A stretch of 64,000 bases of DNA, taken from assembly GCF_004770045.1 (NCBI RefSeq), contig NZ_RQFO01000016.1:694364-758363 (forward strand), read 5' to 3'. Below, piece by piece: positions 9,318 to 17,347 of the stretch. A program made the translations under genes and the position numbers. The stretch comes from Leptospira montravelensis (lineage in GTDB: Bacteria; Spirochaetota; Leptospiria; Leptospirales; Leptospiraceae). The notes below the pieces were generated by a model. It ran no database searches. It was not told the DNA's origin and worked only from the letters and a program-made list of their open reading frames with translations. Every line of letters starts with the position of its first letter. Position 1 is the stretch's first letter.

Positions 9318-9641
9318 TTGAATCAGTTTTTGATTTCACACATATTAGTTTTTTTGTTTTCTATTTTGTTTTTTGGAAATTGTGCCTCACCAGGTTTTGG
9401 ACCAAAAGGGTTTATTTATACAAAAACAAAAATTGGAATTTTTGGAACAGGGGAATCCTCTAAAAGAAGAGCTACCTCTTGCGTACACTCTGTACTCGGA
9501 CTTTTTTCTTTTGGAAATGCCTCCCTGGAATTCTTAAAGTCTAGATCTAAAATCCAAAATGTCACCGAAACCAATTGGACCACCTTTGCCATTTTGGGAA
9601 TGTATGCGAATCTTTGTGTCGAAATCTCAGGAAACGAATGA
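9318..9641 (+). CDS. TRL-like family lipoprotein
   Basis: A 107-residue lipoprotein (leader ending FFGNC) of the TRL-like family. The family pattern is visible: GFGPKGFIY after the lipid Cys, a second Cys, then LGLFSFGNASLE and YANLC near the end. The function of the family is not established. The start is a TTG at 9318, supported by AAGGA 7 bases upstream (9307-9311), and no ATG fits. Its stop overlaps the ATG of the next TRL-like gene (ATGA), indicating translational coupling. Three more copies occur in this window (next gene and two near 34.4-35.3 kb). Confidence 0.75.
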   Translation: MNQFLISHILVFLFSILFFGNCASPGFGPKGFIYTKTKIGIFGTGESSKRRATSCVHSVLGLFSFGNASLEFLKSRSKIQNVTETNWTTFAILGMYANLCVEISGNE

Positions 9642-9991
9642 AAAAAGACTCTCGATTCATTTCAAAATCATTTGTAGTTTTGGTTTCTTTTATCCTTGGT
9701 TTCTTCCTCACTCAATGTGTTAATTTAGGGCAACCACAGGGACTTGGGCCCACCGGCATTTTGTATGCGTCTTATTCTTTAGGACTTTCAGAACGTAACT
9801 TACCAAAACTTCCTTTGAAAAAAGGGAAGGCTTGTGTAAAACGATATGGTATTTTTTTTACAACTGGTAATGCGAGCATCAGCGAAGCAGCAAACGCTTC
9901 AGGAATTGTGGATATTTATAGAATCGAAAAAGAGGCAACGAATTACCTCTCTCTCTATTCTTCTCTTTGTACAGTAGTTTGGGGAATTTAA
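9638..9991 (+). CDS. TRL-like family lipoprotein
   Basis: A 117-residue relative of the preceding gene. The leader ends in LTQC; downstream are GLGPTGILY, KACVKRYG, TGNASISE and LYSSLC, which line up with the same landmarks in the neighbour although overall identity looks low. The ATG overlaps the upstream stop by one base pair step (ATGA), so the two are probably made together. Its 3' end overlaps the convergent phosphodiesterase gene by four bases. Function unknown. Confidence 0.7.
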   Translation: MKKDSRFISKSFVVLVSFILGFFLTQCVNLGQPQGLGPTGILYASYSLGLSERNLPKLPLKKGKACVKRYGIFFTTGNASISEAANASGIVDIYRIEKEATNYLSLYSSLCTVVWGI

Positions 9992-10941
9992 GGTTTCGGG
10001 CGAACTACGGAGTCCAATAAATCTGGATAATCAGAAATAATTCCATCCACTCCACAAGAAACAAGTCTTTTCACTTCTTTTTCTGTATTTACAGTCCACG
10101 GAACCACCAACATAGATTTGTTATGCGAATCTTTCACAAATTTGGGTGTAACATATAGAAAGTATGGAGAAATGATATCCGCTTGTTTTTCTTTTGCTGC
10201 TGACAAAATGTTTTCTCGGTATCCATTTCCAAAACCAATTGTCATCAAAAATCCTTGGAAGTAAGTGGGAACAAACAAAGCACTGGTTTTAATTTTTGGA
10301 TTCTTCACCTTGGAAACAGCTAAAGTCCTAAGGTCGAATGATTGGATGGTAGACCTTTCCACTACTTTATACTTCTCAATGATTTGAATTAGTTTTTCGG
10401 TGTGTTCTTTCACTAAACTATCGGGTGCAGAACCATCATCAGGAAATTTTGTCTCAATATTAAACTCATAAACTTCTTTTGATTTTTTTTCCGTTTGTAT
10501 TACCTTTTCAAAAAACTCTTCTAAAGAAAGAAGTTTGGTACCAGGTACAGGAGACTGTTTTGGAAAGTTAGGATTTTTTTTTGATCCACAATCATAAGTT
10601 TGTAATTCAGCTAACGTAAGTTCGTAAAGCGAAGTTTTTTTAATCTCAGTCCCATCTGCGTTTTGACAGATCACAGGATTGGTATCCGAATCATGATGGA
10701 TGACCACTCGTTTGTCTTTGGTAAGAACCGTATCCAGTTCTAAAGTTACCATTTTATATTTGATCGCTTCTTCAAAGGCAGGCCAAGTGTTTTCTGGTTT
10801 TAGTCCTCGTGCCCCACGATGGCCTTGTAAATCAATCACCTTACGCAGACGGTTCGGTGGATCCACTGTGGCACAGTTGGTAAAATAAAGTGTAAAACAA
10901 ATTAAGAATAAACTAATTCTAAAAGTTTGGGTTTTCTTCAT
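9988..10941 (-). CDS. Glycerophosphodiester phosphodiesterase family lipoprotein
   Basis: GDPD enzymes hydrolyse glycerophosphodiesters to glycerol 3-phosphate and an alcohol. The 317-residue protein has a lipoprotein leader (TNCA), then the TIM-barrel entry motif QGHRGARGLKPENT with catalytic HRG, the metal-binding ELDT in place of the common E-x-D, and VVIHHD with the second catalytic His. The C-terminal GVDGIISDYPD is also characteristic. The ATG at 10941 is preferred to a TTG one codon upstream; AAGGA sits about 9 bases before it. Probably periplasmic, salvaging phospholipid headgroup diesters. Confidence 0.87.
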   Translation of the reverse strand: MKKTQTFRISLFLICFTLYFTNCATVDPPNRLRKVIDLQGHRGARGLKPENTWPAFEEAIKYKMVTLELDTVLTKDKRVVIHHDSDTNPVICQNADGTEIKKTSLYELTLAELQTYDCGSKKNPNFPKQSPVPGTKLLSLEEFFEKVIQTEKKSKEVYEFNIETKFPDDGSAPDSLVKEHTEKLIQIIEKYKVVERSTIQSFDLRTLAVSKVKNPKIKTSALFVPTYFQGFLMTIGFGNGYRENILSAAKEKQADIISPYFLYVTPKFVKDSHNKSMLVVPWTVNTEKEVKRLVSCGVDGIISDYPDLLDSVVRPKP

Positions 10942-11086
10942 CAATGGTTTCCTTTCTTACGGATTCCATCGTAAACATTCGTTGTGATTAGAAAGAAATT
11001 TTTATGCTTCCATTTAAAAAGAAAACTGACTCAAAACGAATCAGAAATAAGGGAAATACCCGTAAGTCGTAGTACTTCTTATCACA

Positions 11087-11194
11087 ATGCGCGGAAAAAA
11101 AAAGAAATCAAACTCTAGAAATAAGAAAAGGCTGGAAAAAACGAGCACACCACCTAGGCTAACCCCGGTGGTGGACTCCAGAAAGGAAATTTAG
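11087..11194 (+). CDS. Candidate very small basic protein or RNA-encoding segment
   Basis: An ATG opens 35 codons starting MRGKKKKSNSRNKKRLEK, a strongly basic N-terminus, ending at TAG 11192-11194. Codons 21-29 form a perfect 7-bp hairpin (CACCACC at 11148-11154 with GGTGGTG at 11167-11173). No ribosome-binding site is visible, and the composition could be chance in an A-rich gap. The hairpin may instead mark a small RNA. Low confidence; listed so that it can be tested for conservation. Confidence 0.2.
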   Translation: MRGKKKKSNSRNKKRLEKTSTPPRLTPVVDSRKEI

Positions 11195-11262
11195 CGTAAT
11201 TTGAGCCTAACGGTTCTTTCCCTCTGCAAGTCAACCTTATCCATGCGAATCTTATTCCTTCA

Positions 11263-11308
11263 GAACGTTCAAAACGTTTTTAAGGCCGTTTTAGACCGTA
11301 AATAACGG
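11263..11308. promoter_or_regulatory. Cluster of palindromes upstream of the HTH gene
   Basis: GAACGTTC (11263-11270) and AAAACGTTTT (11271-11280) are adjacent perfect palindromes, followed by an inverted pair CCGTT (11286-11290) and AACGG (11304-11308). All share an ACGTT/CCGTT theme and lie 25-70 bases before the HTH gene start, where an operator is expected. Binding is inferred only. Confidence 0.35.
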
Positions 11309-11332
11309 AATTTTTGAATTTTTTTTTAAAAC

Positions 11333-11827
11333 ATGGAAAAAGTAAATCACTTTAGAAACTACCGCGAACGACGAAAACTCACGAGAATCGAATTATCCGA
11401 AAAACTAAACATTCCTCGCTCTGCTGTGGAACTTCTGGAATCCGAAGATTGGATCCGCTCCAAATTTGATAATGTGGTTTTGGTATCTAAAGAACTTGGA
11501 TTGTCTCTCATCGATCTCATCCGACAAGAATTCGATTACGACTTAGAAAAAGAATTTTTTAATGAGGAAGAATTTGAAGAGATTGTAGCCCGTTATGCTA
11601 ACGCCAGGGTCACGTTGATTCTTTCCGAATTAAAACTATTTTGCAGTAATGCAAAAGTTAGATTGGATGATTTTGATATTACCGAGTTTTCCTTTTCAAT
11701 GGGAAACCTTCATAAACTCATTACTCTAAACCAAAAATTAGAACGTGGTGAAATATCCCCGAAAGATGCCCTCATTGAATTTCCGCCAAAATGGGGGAAA
11801 TTCAGTAAACGTAATCAAGCCACTTAA
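11333..11827 (+). CDS. XRE-type helix-turn-helix protein
   Basis: A 164-residue protein whose first 65 residues form a Cro/C1-type HTH: FRNYRERRKLTRIELSEKL, then NIPRSAVELLESED as the recognition-helix region, then LGLSLIDLI. The remaining 100 residues are acidic and helical with no recognised ligand or oligomerisation domain. It is presumably a DNA-binding regulator. The gene is alone, convergent with fliG, and preceded by palindromes that could be an autoregulatory site. The regulon cannot be told from the sequence. Confidence 0.75.
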   Translation: MEKVNHFRNYRERRKLTRIELSEKLNIPRSAVELLESEDWIRSKFDNVVLVSKELGLSLIDLIRQEFDYDLEKEFFNEEEFEEIVARYANARVTLILSELKLFCSNAKVRLDDFDITEFSFSMGNLHKLITLNQKLERGEISPKDALIEFPPKWGKFSKRNQAT

Positions 11828-11877
11828 AATCAGTTTTGAATTTTAACTACGGTTAAAAGAAACGTAACTTGTGGATG

Positions 11878-12891
<1,014 letters not shown>

Positions 12892-13107
12892 ACTTCGTCC
12901 CGAAATCCGTACTACTTAGTTTATCGGCGGAGTCTTAAAAAAACAATGAGTTTTATTCTGAAGGAAAAATGGATTGGGTACCTAGACCATACCTTTCCAT
13001 TGGTTTACCTCACAAACTTACCCTGGTTTTCCTTTTTTTAAACCATACTACTCGAGTCTCCAAAACTTCCCTTTAACCAATCCGGGATCAAAAGATTTAT
13101 TTTTATG

Positions 13108-13119
13108 TTGACCGGTCTA
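13108..13119. promoter_or_regulatory. Probable operator of the TetR-family gene (LmrA/QdoR-box-like)
   Basis: TTGACCGGTCTA has a perfect GACCGGTC core. On the minus strand it reads TAGACCGGTCAA, which fits the core of the LmrA/QdoR box known from Bacillus subtilis (TAGA-N-Y-GGTCTA) at 11 of 12 positions. It lies 24 bases before the preferred GTG start of a TetR protein that itself resembles the LmrA/QdoR group, so autoregulation is likely. Any start codon at 13105 would put the site inside the coding region. Confidence 0.6.
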
Positions 13120-13143
13120 TTATCTTATTCAACCAATGGATCT

Positions 13144-13719
13144 GTGGGCAAAAAAGGAATCGAAACTAAACAGAAAATGATCGAGGTCATGTCAGGACTT
13201 TTGGAAGAAACAGGGTATGAAGCCACTGGATTAACAGAACTCGGGAAAGAAACAGGCACACCCAAAGGTTCTCTCTACTTCCACTTTCCGGGGGGAAAAG
13301 ACGAACTGACGCGCCTTGCCCTCCTCCATTCGGGTAACCAACTGAATTTGTTTTTTCAATCCATATTAGCAGAAACAGAATCACCCATTCAGTCCATCAA
13401 ACAAGTGTTTCATGCTTTGGAAGAACGAATTGTTTCGAGTGATTACAAAAAAGGATGCCCCATAGCCACAACTGCAATGGAAACTTCTGGGTCGGTTCCC
13501 ACTGTTTCAGACACATGCAAAGAAGTATATTCTCTTTGGTTAAAAACTTTTGAAACTTATCTCGTAGGAAAGGGATACACAGCACGTAACGCAAAAAATC
13601 TTTCACTTTCCCTACTCTCTTTATGGGAAGGGGCCTTGTTACTTGCAAAACTACAAAAATCACCGGAACCGCTTCGTGTGGCTGCAAAAACTGCAGAATT
13701 ACTTTTCAAACAAAACTAA
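13144..13719 (+). CDS. TetR/AcrR-family regulator, LmrA/QdoR-like
   Basis: A 191-residue repressor. The N-terminal HTH is clear: TKQKMIEVMSGLLEETGYEA, LTELGKETGTPKGSLYFHF, which is the typical TetR recognition helix ending in YFHFP. The C-terminal domain contains KKGCPIATTAMETS, a segment found in the LmrA/YxaF subgroup that senses small hydrophobic or flavonoid-type ligands. I prefer GTG at 13144 over ATG at 13105 because the HTH then begins about 8 residues in and the operator-like palindrome stays non-coding. The next gene, a metallo-hydrolase 22 bases downstream, is the likely target. Confidence 0.82.
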   Translation: MGKKGIETKQKMIEVMSGLLEETGYEATGLTELGKETGTPKGSLYFHFPGGKDELTRLALLHSGNQLNLFFQSILAETESPIQSIKQVFHALEERIVSSDYKKGCPIATTAMETSGSVPTVSDTCKEVYSLWLKTFETYLVGKGYTARNAKNLSLSLLSLWEGALLLAKLQKSPEPLRVAAKTAELLFKQN

Positions 13720-13741
13720 ATTTATATAGGAAATTTTAAAA

Positions 13742-14710
13742 ATGAAACTCCCATCCAAATCAAAAATTCTTTTAATCGTTAGCCTAATATCTGTAATTAT
13801 TTTTTTTCTATACTTCCTTGGTTATCCCAAAGAAAAGATTCCTACCTACATCGCGGACAAAAAAACAAATTCTTCTTCCATCCCTAAACCGCAGGGAAAA
13901 TCAAATTTGGTTTTTTCAATTTTAAGAACAGGAGAAGCAAAAACCTTGGAAGGATTTGTGATTGAAGGTGGGTCTGTATTTAGAACAGTGAAAGTTGCAC
14001 ATTCCGCTTTTTATATCCAACATCCCAAAGGGAATTTTTTGTTTGATACCGGACTCGGAACCAAAGTCAAAGAACAGTTCCAGGTTTTTCCTTTGTATTT
14101 AAAACTATTAATGGATTACAAACCTTTCCAAACAGCCTACGAACAATTGGAATCTAATGGAATCAGTCCCAAGTCGATTCAGGATGTATATTTTTCTCAC
14201 CTTCATTGGGACCATGCCAGTGGTTTAAAGGATTTTCCTTGGTCAAACATACATAGTTTGCCTGAAGAATTAAATGATCCTAAAATTGAATTAGGTTACA
14301 TTCCTTCTCAATTTGATGGAGATTCAGTTCATTGGAGTCACTTAAAGTTTTCTAACAAACCTTACGCATCTTATGCGAAAAGTTTAGATTTGTATGGAGA
14401 TGGGACGGTTGTTTTTGTTCCCATGAAAGGACATAGCGAAGGGTCGGTAGGTTTATTCTTACATACCGACAATGGACAGGTATTCTTTCTTACCGGAGAT
14501 ATAGTGTGGCGACGGGAAGGTTTTTTAGAAAAAAAACACAAACCAAGAGGGGCTAGATGGATTGTGGATTTTGATACAGAAAGTCTTGGCGAAGAAATCG
14601 CAAGAGTACACGATCTATTCCAAAACAATCCAACTCTGCAAATCATTCCTGCTCATGATTTTGATGTGCAAAGTACTTTTGGTTTTTTTCCGAAAGTGAT
14701 AGGTAGGTAA
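13742..14710 (+). CDS. Membrane-anchored metallo-beta-lactamase-fold hydrolase
   Basis: A 322-residue protein with one N-terminal transmembrane segment (about residues 8-27) and an MBL-fold domain. The metal ligands HLHWDHASG (HxHxDH), a later His in MKGHSEG, Asp in LTGDIVW and His in IPAHDFD complete the two-metal site in the same order as lactonase-like MBL proteins. Substrate unknown; acyl-homoserine-lactone-type lactones or other esters are possible from the fold. The anchor suggests a periplasm-facing enzyme. AGGAAA precedes the ATG. It sits directly behind the TetR gene, suggesting ligand-induced expression of this enzyme. Confidence 0.82.
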   Translation: MKLPSKSKILLIVSLISVIIFFLYFLGYPKEKIPTYIADKKTNSSSIPKPQGKSNLVFSILRTGEAKTLEGFVIEGGSVFRTVKVAHSAFYIQHPKGNFLFDTGLGTKVKEQFQVFPLYLKLLMDYKPFQTAYEQLESNGISPKSIQDVYFSHLHWDHASGLKDFPWSNIHSLPEELNDPKIELGYIPSQFDGDSVHWSHLKFSNKPYASYAKSLDLYGDGTVVFVPMKGHSEGSVGLFLHTDNGQVFFLTGDIVWRREGFLEKKHKPRGARWIVDFDTESLGEEIARVHDLFQNNPTLQIIPAHDFDVQSTFGFFPKVIGR

Positions 14711-14730
14711 CCTTCCTATCATTCGGTCGG

Positions 14731-15345
14731 TTAGTTTGTGTCATCTGGATTTTTGATTTGCATTGGTTTCTCTTGTAATAGCAAAGATCTGATTCCTTTC
14801 AAGGACTGGTCCAATCGGTCCAATTCTTCTAACAAACTGCCACGATTCTCTTGGATTTTGTCATGATACAAATGGGCTTTGCCTACCCATTGGTGGTAGT
14901 CCAACGAAAGTTGGTGCAGGGCGGAATCCCACAGTACGGGTGCAATTCTTCTTTTTTTCCAATAGATTTGTTTTCCCCATCCATAGATCCATTGCCCAAG
15001 GCCAATGGCATGTAAGGGAAGAAGAATGTAGAGTGAAGAAAAGATTACCTTTCCATAGGATATTTCTTTGGAAAACAAACCCCAGAAATAGATCCAAAGT
15101 GCAGAAAGTAACAAAACAGAAACTGTAAGATTTGCCTTCGGAGTTTTGGGAGAAACTGAATTGAAAATGGAAAGGAGGATGACAGAAAAGATAAGTAAAA
15201 GGAGAACTTCCCAAGGGACTAAAGTAAAAAATAAATCCCAAAACTTTTGTAAATTCTCCCAACTGGTTTTGATCTGGTTGATGGTAGTTTGGATTTCTAA
15301 AATTTGGTTTTGGATTTTTTGAAAGAAGTCTGTAATCGCCGACAT
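14731..15345 (-). CDS. Membrane protein of unknown function
   Basis: A 204-residue protein beginning MSAITDFFQKIQNQ, with an amphipathic N-terminus and about four hydrophobic segments (WEVLLLLIFSVILLSIF, VSVLLLSALWIYFWGLF, IFSSLYILLPLHAIGLG and a tryptophan-rich stretch), then a charged, coiled-coil-like tail (EELDRLDQSLKGIRSLLL). No family recognised. The start ATG shares the palindrome CATG (15343-15346) with the divergent membrane protein gene. An upstream in-frame start at 15369 would run further into the neighbour and is less likely. Confidence 0.6.
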   Translation of the reverse strand: MSAITDFFQKIQNQILEIQTTINQIKTSWENLQKFWDLFFTLVPWEVLLLLIFSVILLSIFNSVSPKTPKANLTVSVLLLSALWIYFWGLFSKEISYGKVIFSSLYILLPLHAIGLGQWIYGWGKQIYWKKRRIAPVLWDSALHQLSLDYHQWVGKAHLYHDKIQENRGSLLEELDRLDQSLKGIRSLLLQEKPMQIKNPDDTN

Positions 15346-16399
15346 GTTGCAAATACTAACTAAAATCAAAAATCATGCAAGTGGTTTCTTTGCTAAATTC
15401 TTGGCTCCTAAAACCCCAAGAAATTTACTGATTATCTATTCCATCATCGCCATTCCGTTTTTCATTTACCACGAATCCCATTTACCTTGGCATTATATTT
15501 TTGCCCTCTGCATCGTATCACTGGTTGTTGGATTATTCCTTACTTATGTTAGTTTGTATATTATCCAACTGTATTGGAGAGAAACCTTCCATCCAATCAT
15601 TGAGTTAGGTGTTGTAATTCTTTTTATCTTTGCGCTTTGGCTTGCTGAAGTTTTGGTTTTTGAGGCCGGAACAGTATTTTTGTTTATACTTGTGGCCATC
15701 GCTTTTCTCATTCGAGTTTTACACTTAGCAGAATATGCGCGCCTACTCTTGGCAGCCTGTCTCATCGCAAGTAATGCTCTGATTGCCTTTAAGGCATTAC
15801 AAGGAGCTGAAGTTCTATCAGCATATCTCCTTTTTAAAAACAAATACCAAATTGAAGAAAAGGATCTGAATGGTTGGGCTGTTACAGACAACAACCAATA
15901 TTGGAATGAAGAATTGCAGTTTGGATTTACTCTTCCGGAAGGATTTTATTTTTTCAAACCTGAAAACTTAACAATGGAAAACAAAACTGGGGCGGGACAA
16001 ATTGCGGGTCTTCTCGCATTCAGTGATCACGATGCCGAACGTTATCCTTTTGTTAGGATTTTCTATTTTCCTGATTACCTTGGTTTCCAAGAAAACCAAG
16101 CAGTGACAGAATTTTCAGAATTTTTAAAAATTCAAGTAAGCAAAGGTGATATTGAGGATATCCAAGAAATCCAACAAAAAGAATTGGAACCTTTTATTCT
16201 CACTTCTAAGTTTTGGACTTTTTACGACCTACTACGTCCCCGTTATGCGAAAACAGGATTTATCCTGGTTGATACGCCAAATCACGATAAACTTCTTTTG
16301 CATATAACCGAAAATTTGGAAAAAGGAGAAATTCACGAACAAGGGATTCGTGAATTTTTATCTTCAATTCGATTTGGAAATCGACTGCAAAGCAATTAA
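15344..16399 (+). CDS. Membrane protein of unknown function
   Basis: A 351-residue protein. The first 170 residues contain about five hydrophobic segments (LLIIYSIIAIPFFIY, YIFALCIVSLVVGLFLTYVS, LGVVILFIFALWLAEVLVF, TVFLFILVAIAFLIRVLHLA, LLLAACLIASNALIAF); the remaining 180 residues look soluble and mixed alpha/beta. No family is recognised. It faces the other unknown membrane protein across a shared CATG start, and its 3' end overlaps the convergent M23 peptidase gene by 36 bases. A shared role with the divergent neighbour is only a guess from proximity. Confidence 0.65.
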   Translation: MLQILTKIKNHASGFFAKFLAPKTPRNLLIIYSIIAIPFFIYHESHLPWHYIFALCIVSLVVGLFLTYVSLYIIQLYWRETFHPIIELGVVILFIFALWLAEVLVFEAGTVFLFILVAIAFLIRVLHLAEYARLLLAACLIASNALIAFKALQGAEVLSAYLLFKNKYQIEEKDLNGWAVTDNNQYWNEELQFGFTLPEGFYFFKPENLTMENKTGAGQIAGLLAFSDHDAERYPFVRIFYFPDYLGFQENQAVTEFSEFLKIQVSKGDIEDIQEIQQKELEPFILTSKFWTFYDLLRPRYAKTGFILVDTPNHDKLLLHITENLEKGEIHEQGIREFLSSIRFGNRLQSN

Positions 16400-17332
16400 A
16401 GAAAGTGGATCTACCAAAGTGTCATTTACCTTAGCTCCTAAATGGAGGTGAGGACCTGTTGACATACCTGTTGTACCAACGGTTCCAATTTCTTGTCCTT
16501 GTTTTACAACGTCACCGACTTTGACATTGATTTGATCTTGGTGCATATAAAATGAAAATATCTTATTTCCGTGGTCAACGATCGTAAAATTTCCTTCATA
16601 GTATGCTTTGCGGGCTAGAACCACAACTCCGTCTTGAATCGCATATATAGGGGTTCCTGTTTTTCCTCGAAAATCAACACCACCATGTGGCCGGCCTTGT
16701 TTGTTATTGTAGTCTCGCCTAACATAAAATTTACTGGTTATAAAAATTTTATCCAAAGGATTTTTAAAATTACCTGTAAATTGTAAACGGCTTTGTTTGG
16801 AAAATGCGGCTTCTTTTGCAGTTTTACATTCTTGGATAAAATCCAAAGTTTCTTTGGGAAGTTCTTTGCTTACGAATTTTTCATCAACCTTGATCTGTTG
16901 GTTTTTTTTGATTACTTGGAATTTTGTTGGTTCTAAAATGATTTGGTATTGTTTTTGCCCGCGTTTGACAAAAAAGATTTTAGATACAATCTCAAGAGTC
17001 ATAGCACCGGCAGGTGTATCGGGAGAGATAGGTAAAAAAGCAACCATACTCTTTTCCCATTTTGTAAGGATCACATCTTTACCGAGCCAACTTACTTTAT
17101 AAGACTCATTGATCCATTTTTTATCTTTGGGGGTCAATCGAAGGAAAATGACTTCGCCTCTTCCGAACCGCCTTGCTTCCATAAGTAGGGAAAAGTTTTT
17201 TTCCTCTTTTTTCACAAAGTAATTCGAAGAGGAAACTTTAGCTGGAGGTTTTTTTTTGACCTCACGGGATTCCGCAGGAACAGCACGTACAAAAGATAAA
17301 ATCAGAATCAATAAAGACAAAAACCGTATCAT
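16364..17332 (-). CDS. Exported M23-family (LytM) peptidase
   Basis: A zinc endopeptidase of the lysostaphin type that cuts peptidoglycan cross-links. The 322-residue protein has a signal peptide (residues 1-20, ending AES), a long N-terminal domain and a complete LytM domain in the C-terminal third. All metal and catalytic residues are present: HGGVD (His and Asp ligands), FYMHQD, and GPHLHLGA (HxH). ATG at 17332 is preferred to a TTG one codon upstream. It contrasts with the degenerate LytM protein near 57.5 kb. Located just upstream (by transcription) of nothing operon-like; the c-di-GMP gene follows its start region on the same strand, 12 bases away. Confidence 0.88.
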   Translation of the reverse strand: MIRFLSLLILILSFVRAVPAESREVKKKPPAKVSSSNYFVKKEEKNFSLLMEARRFGRGEVIFLRLTPKDKKWINESYKVSWLGKDVILTKWEKSMVAFLPISPDTPAGAMTLEIVSKIFFVKRGQKQYQIILEPTKFQVIKKNQQIKVDEKFVSKELPKETLDFIQECKTAKEAAFSKQSRLQFTGNFKNPLDKIFITSKFYVRRDYNNKQGRPHGGVDFRGKTGTPIYAIQDGVVVLARKAYYEGNFTIVDHGNKIFSFYMHQDQINVKVGDVVKQGQEIGTVGTTGMSTGPHLHLGAKVNDTLVDPLSLIALQSISKSN

Positions 17333-17347
17333 CAATAATAAATTCGG

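Larger units (their letters stand above)
10942..11332. other. 391-base gap between divergent genes
   Basis: The longest non-coding stretch in the window. It must carry the promoters of the phosphodiesterase (leftward) and the HTH protein (rightward). It also holds a 35-codon basic ORF with an internal GC-rich hairpin (11087-11194) and a row of palindromes close to the HTH gene (11263-11308). No tRNA, 4.5S RNA, tmRNA or RNase P RNA signature was recognised here. Confidence 0.6.

Noticed and set aside
14861..15352. A 163-codon leftward ORF overlapping the membrane protein at 14731-15345
   Set aside because: It is a shadow in another frame of the same strand, rich in Phe/Pro/His with no domain; the 14731 frame has coherent membrane helices and a charged tail.
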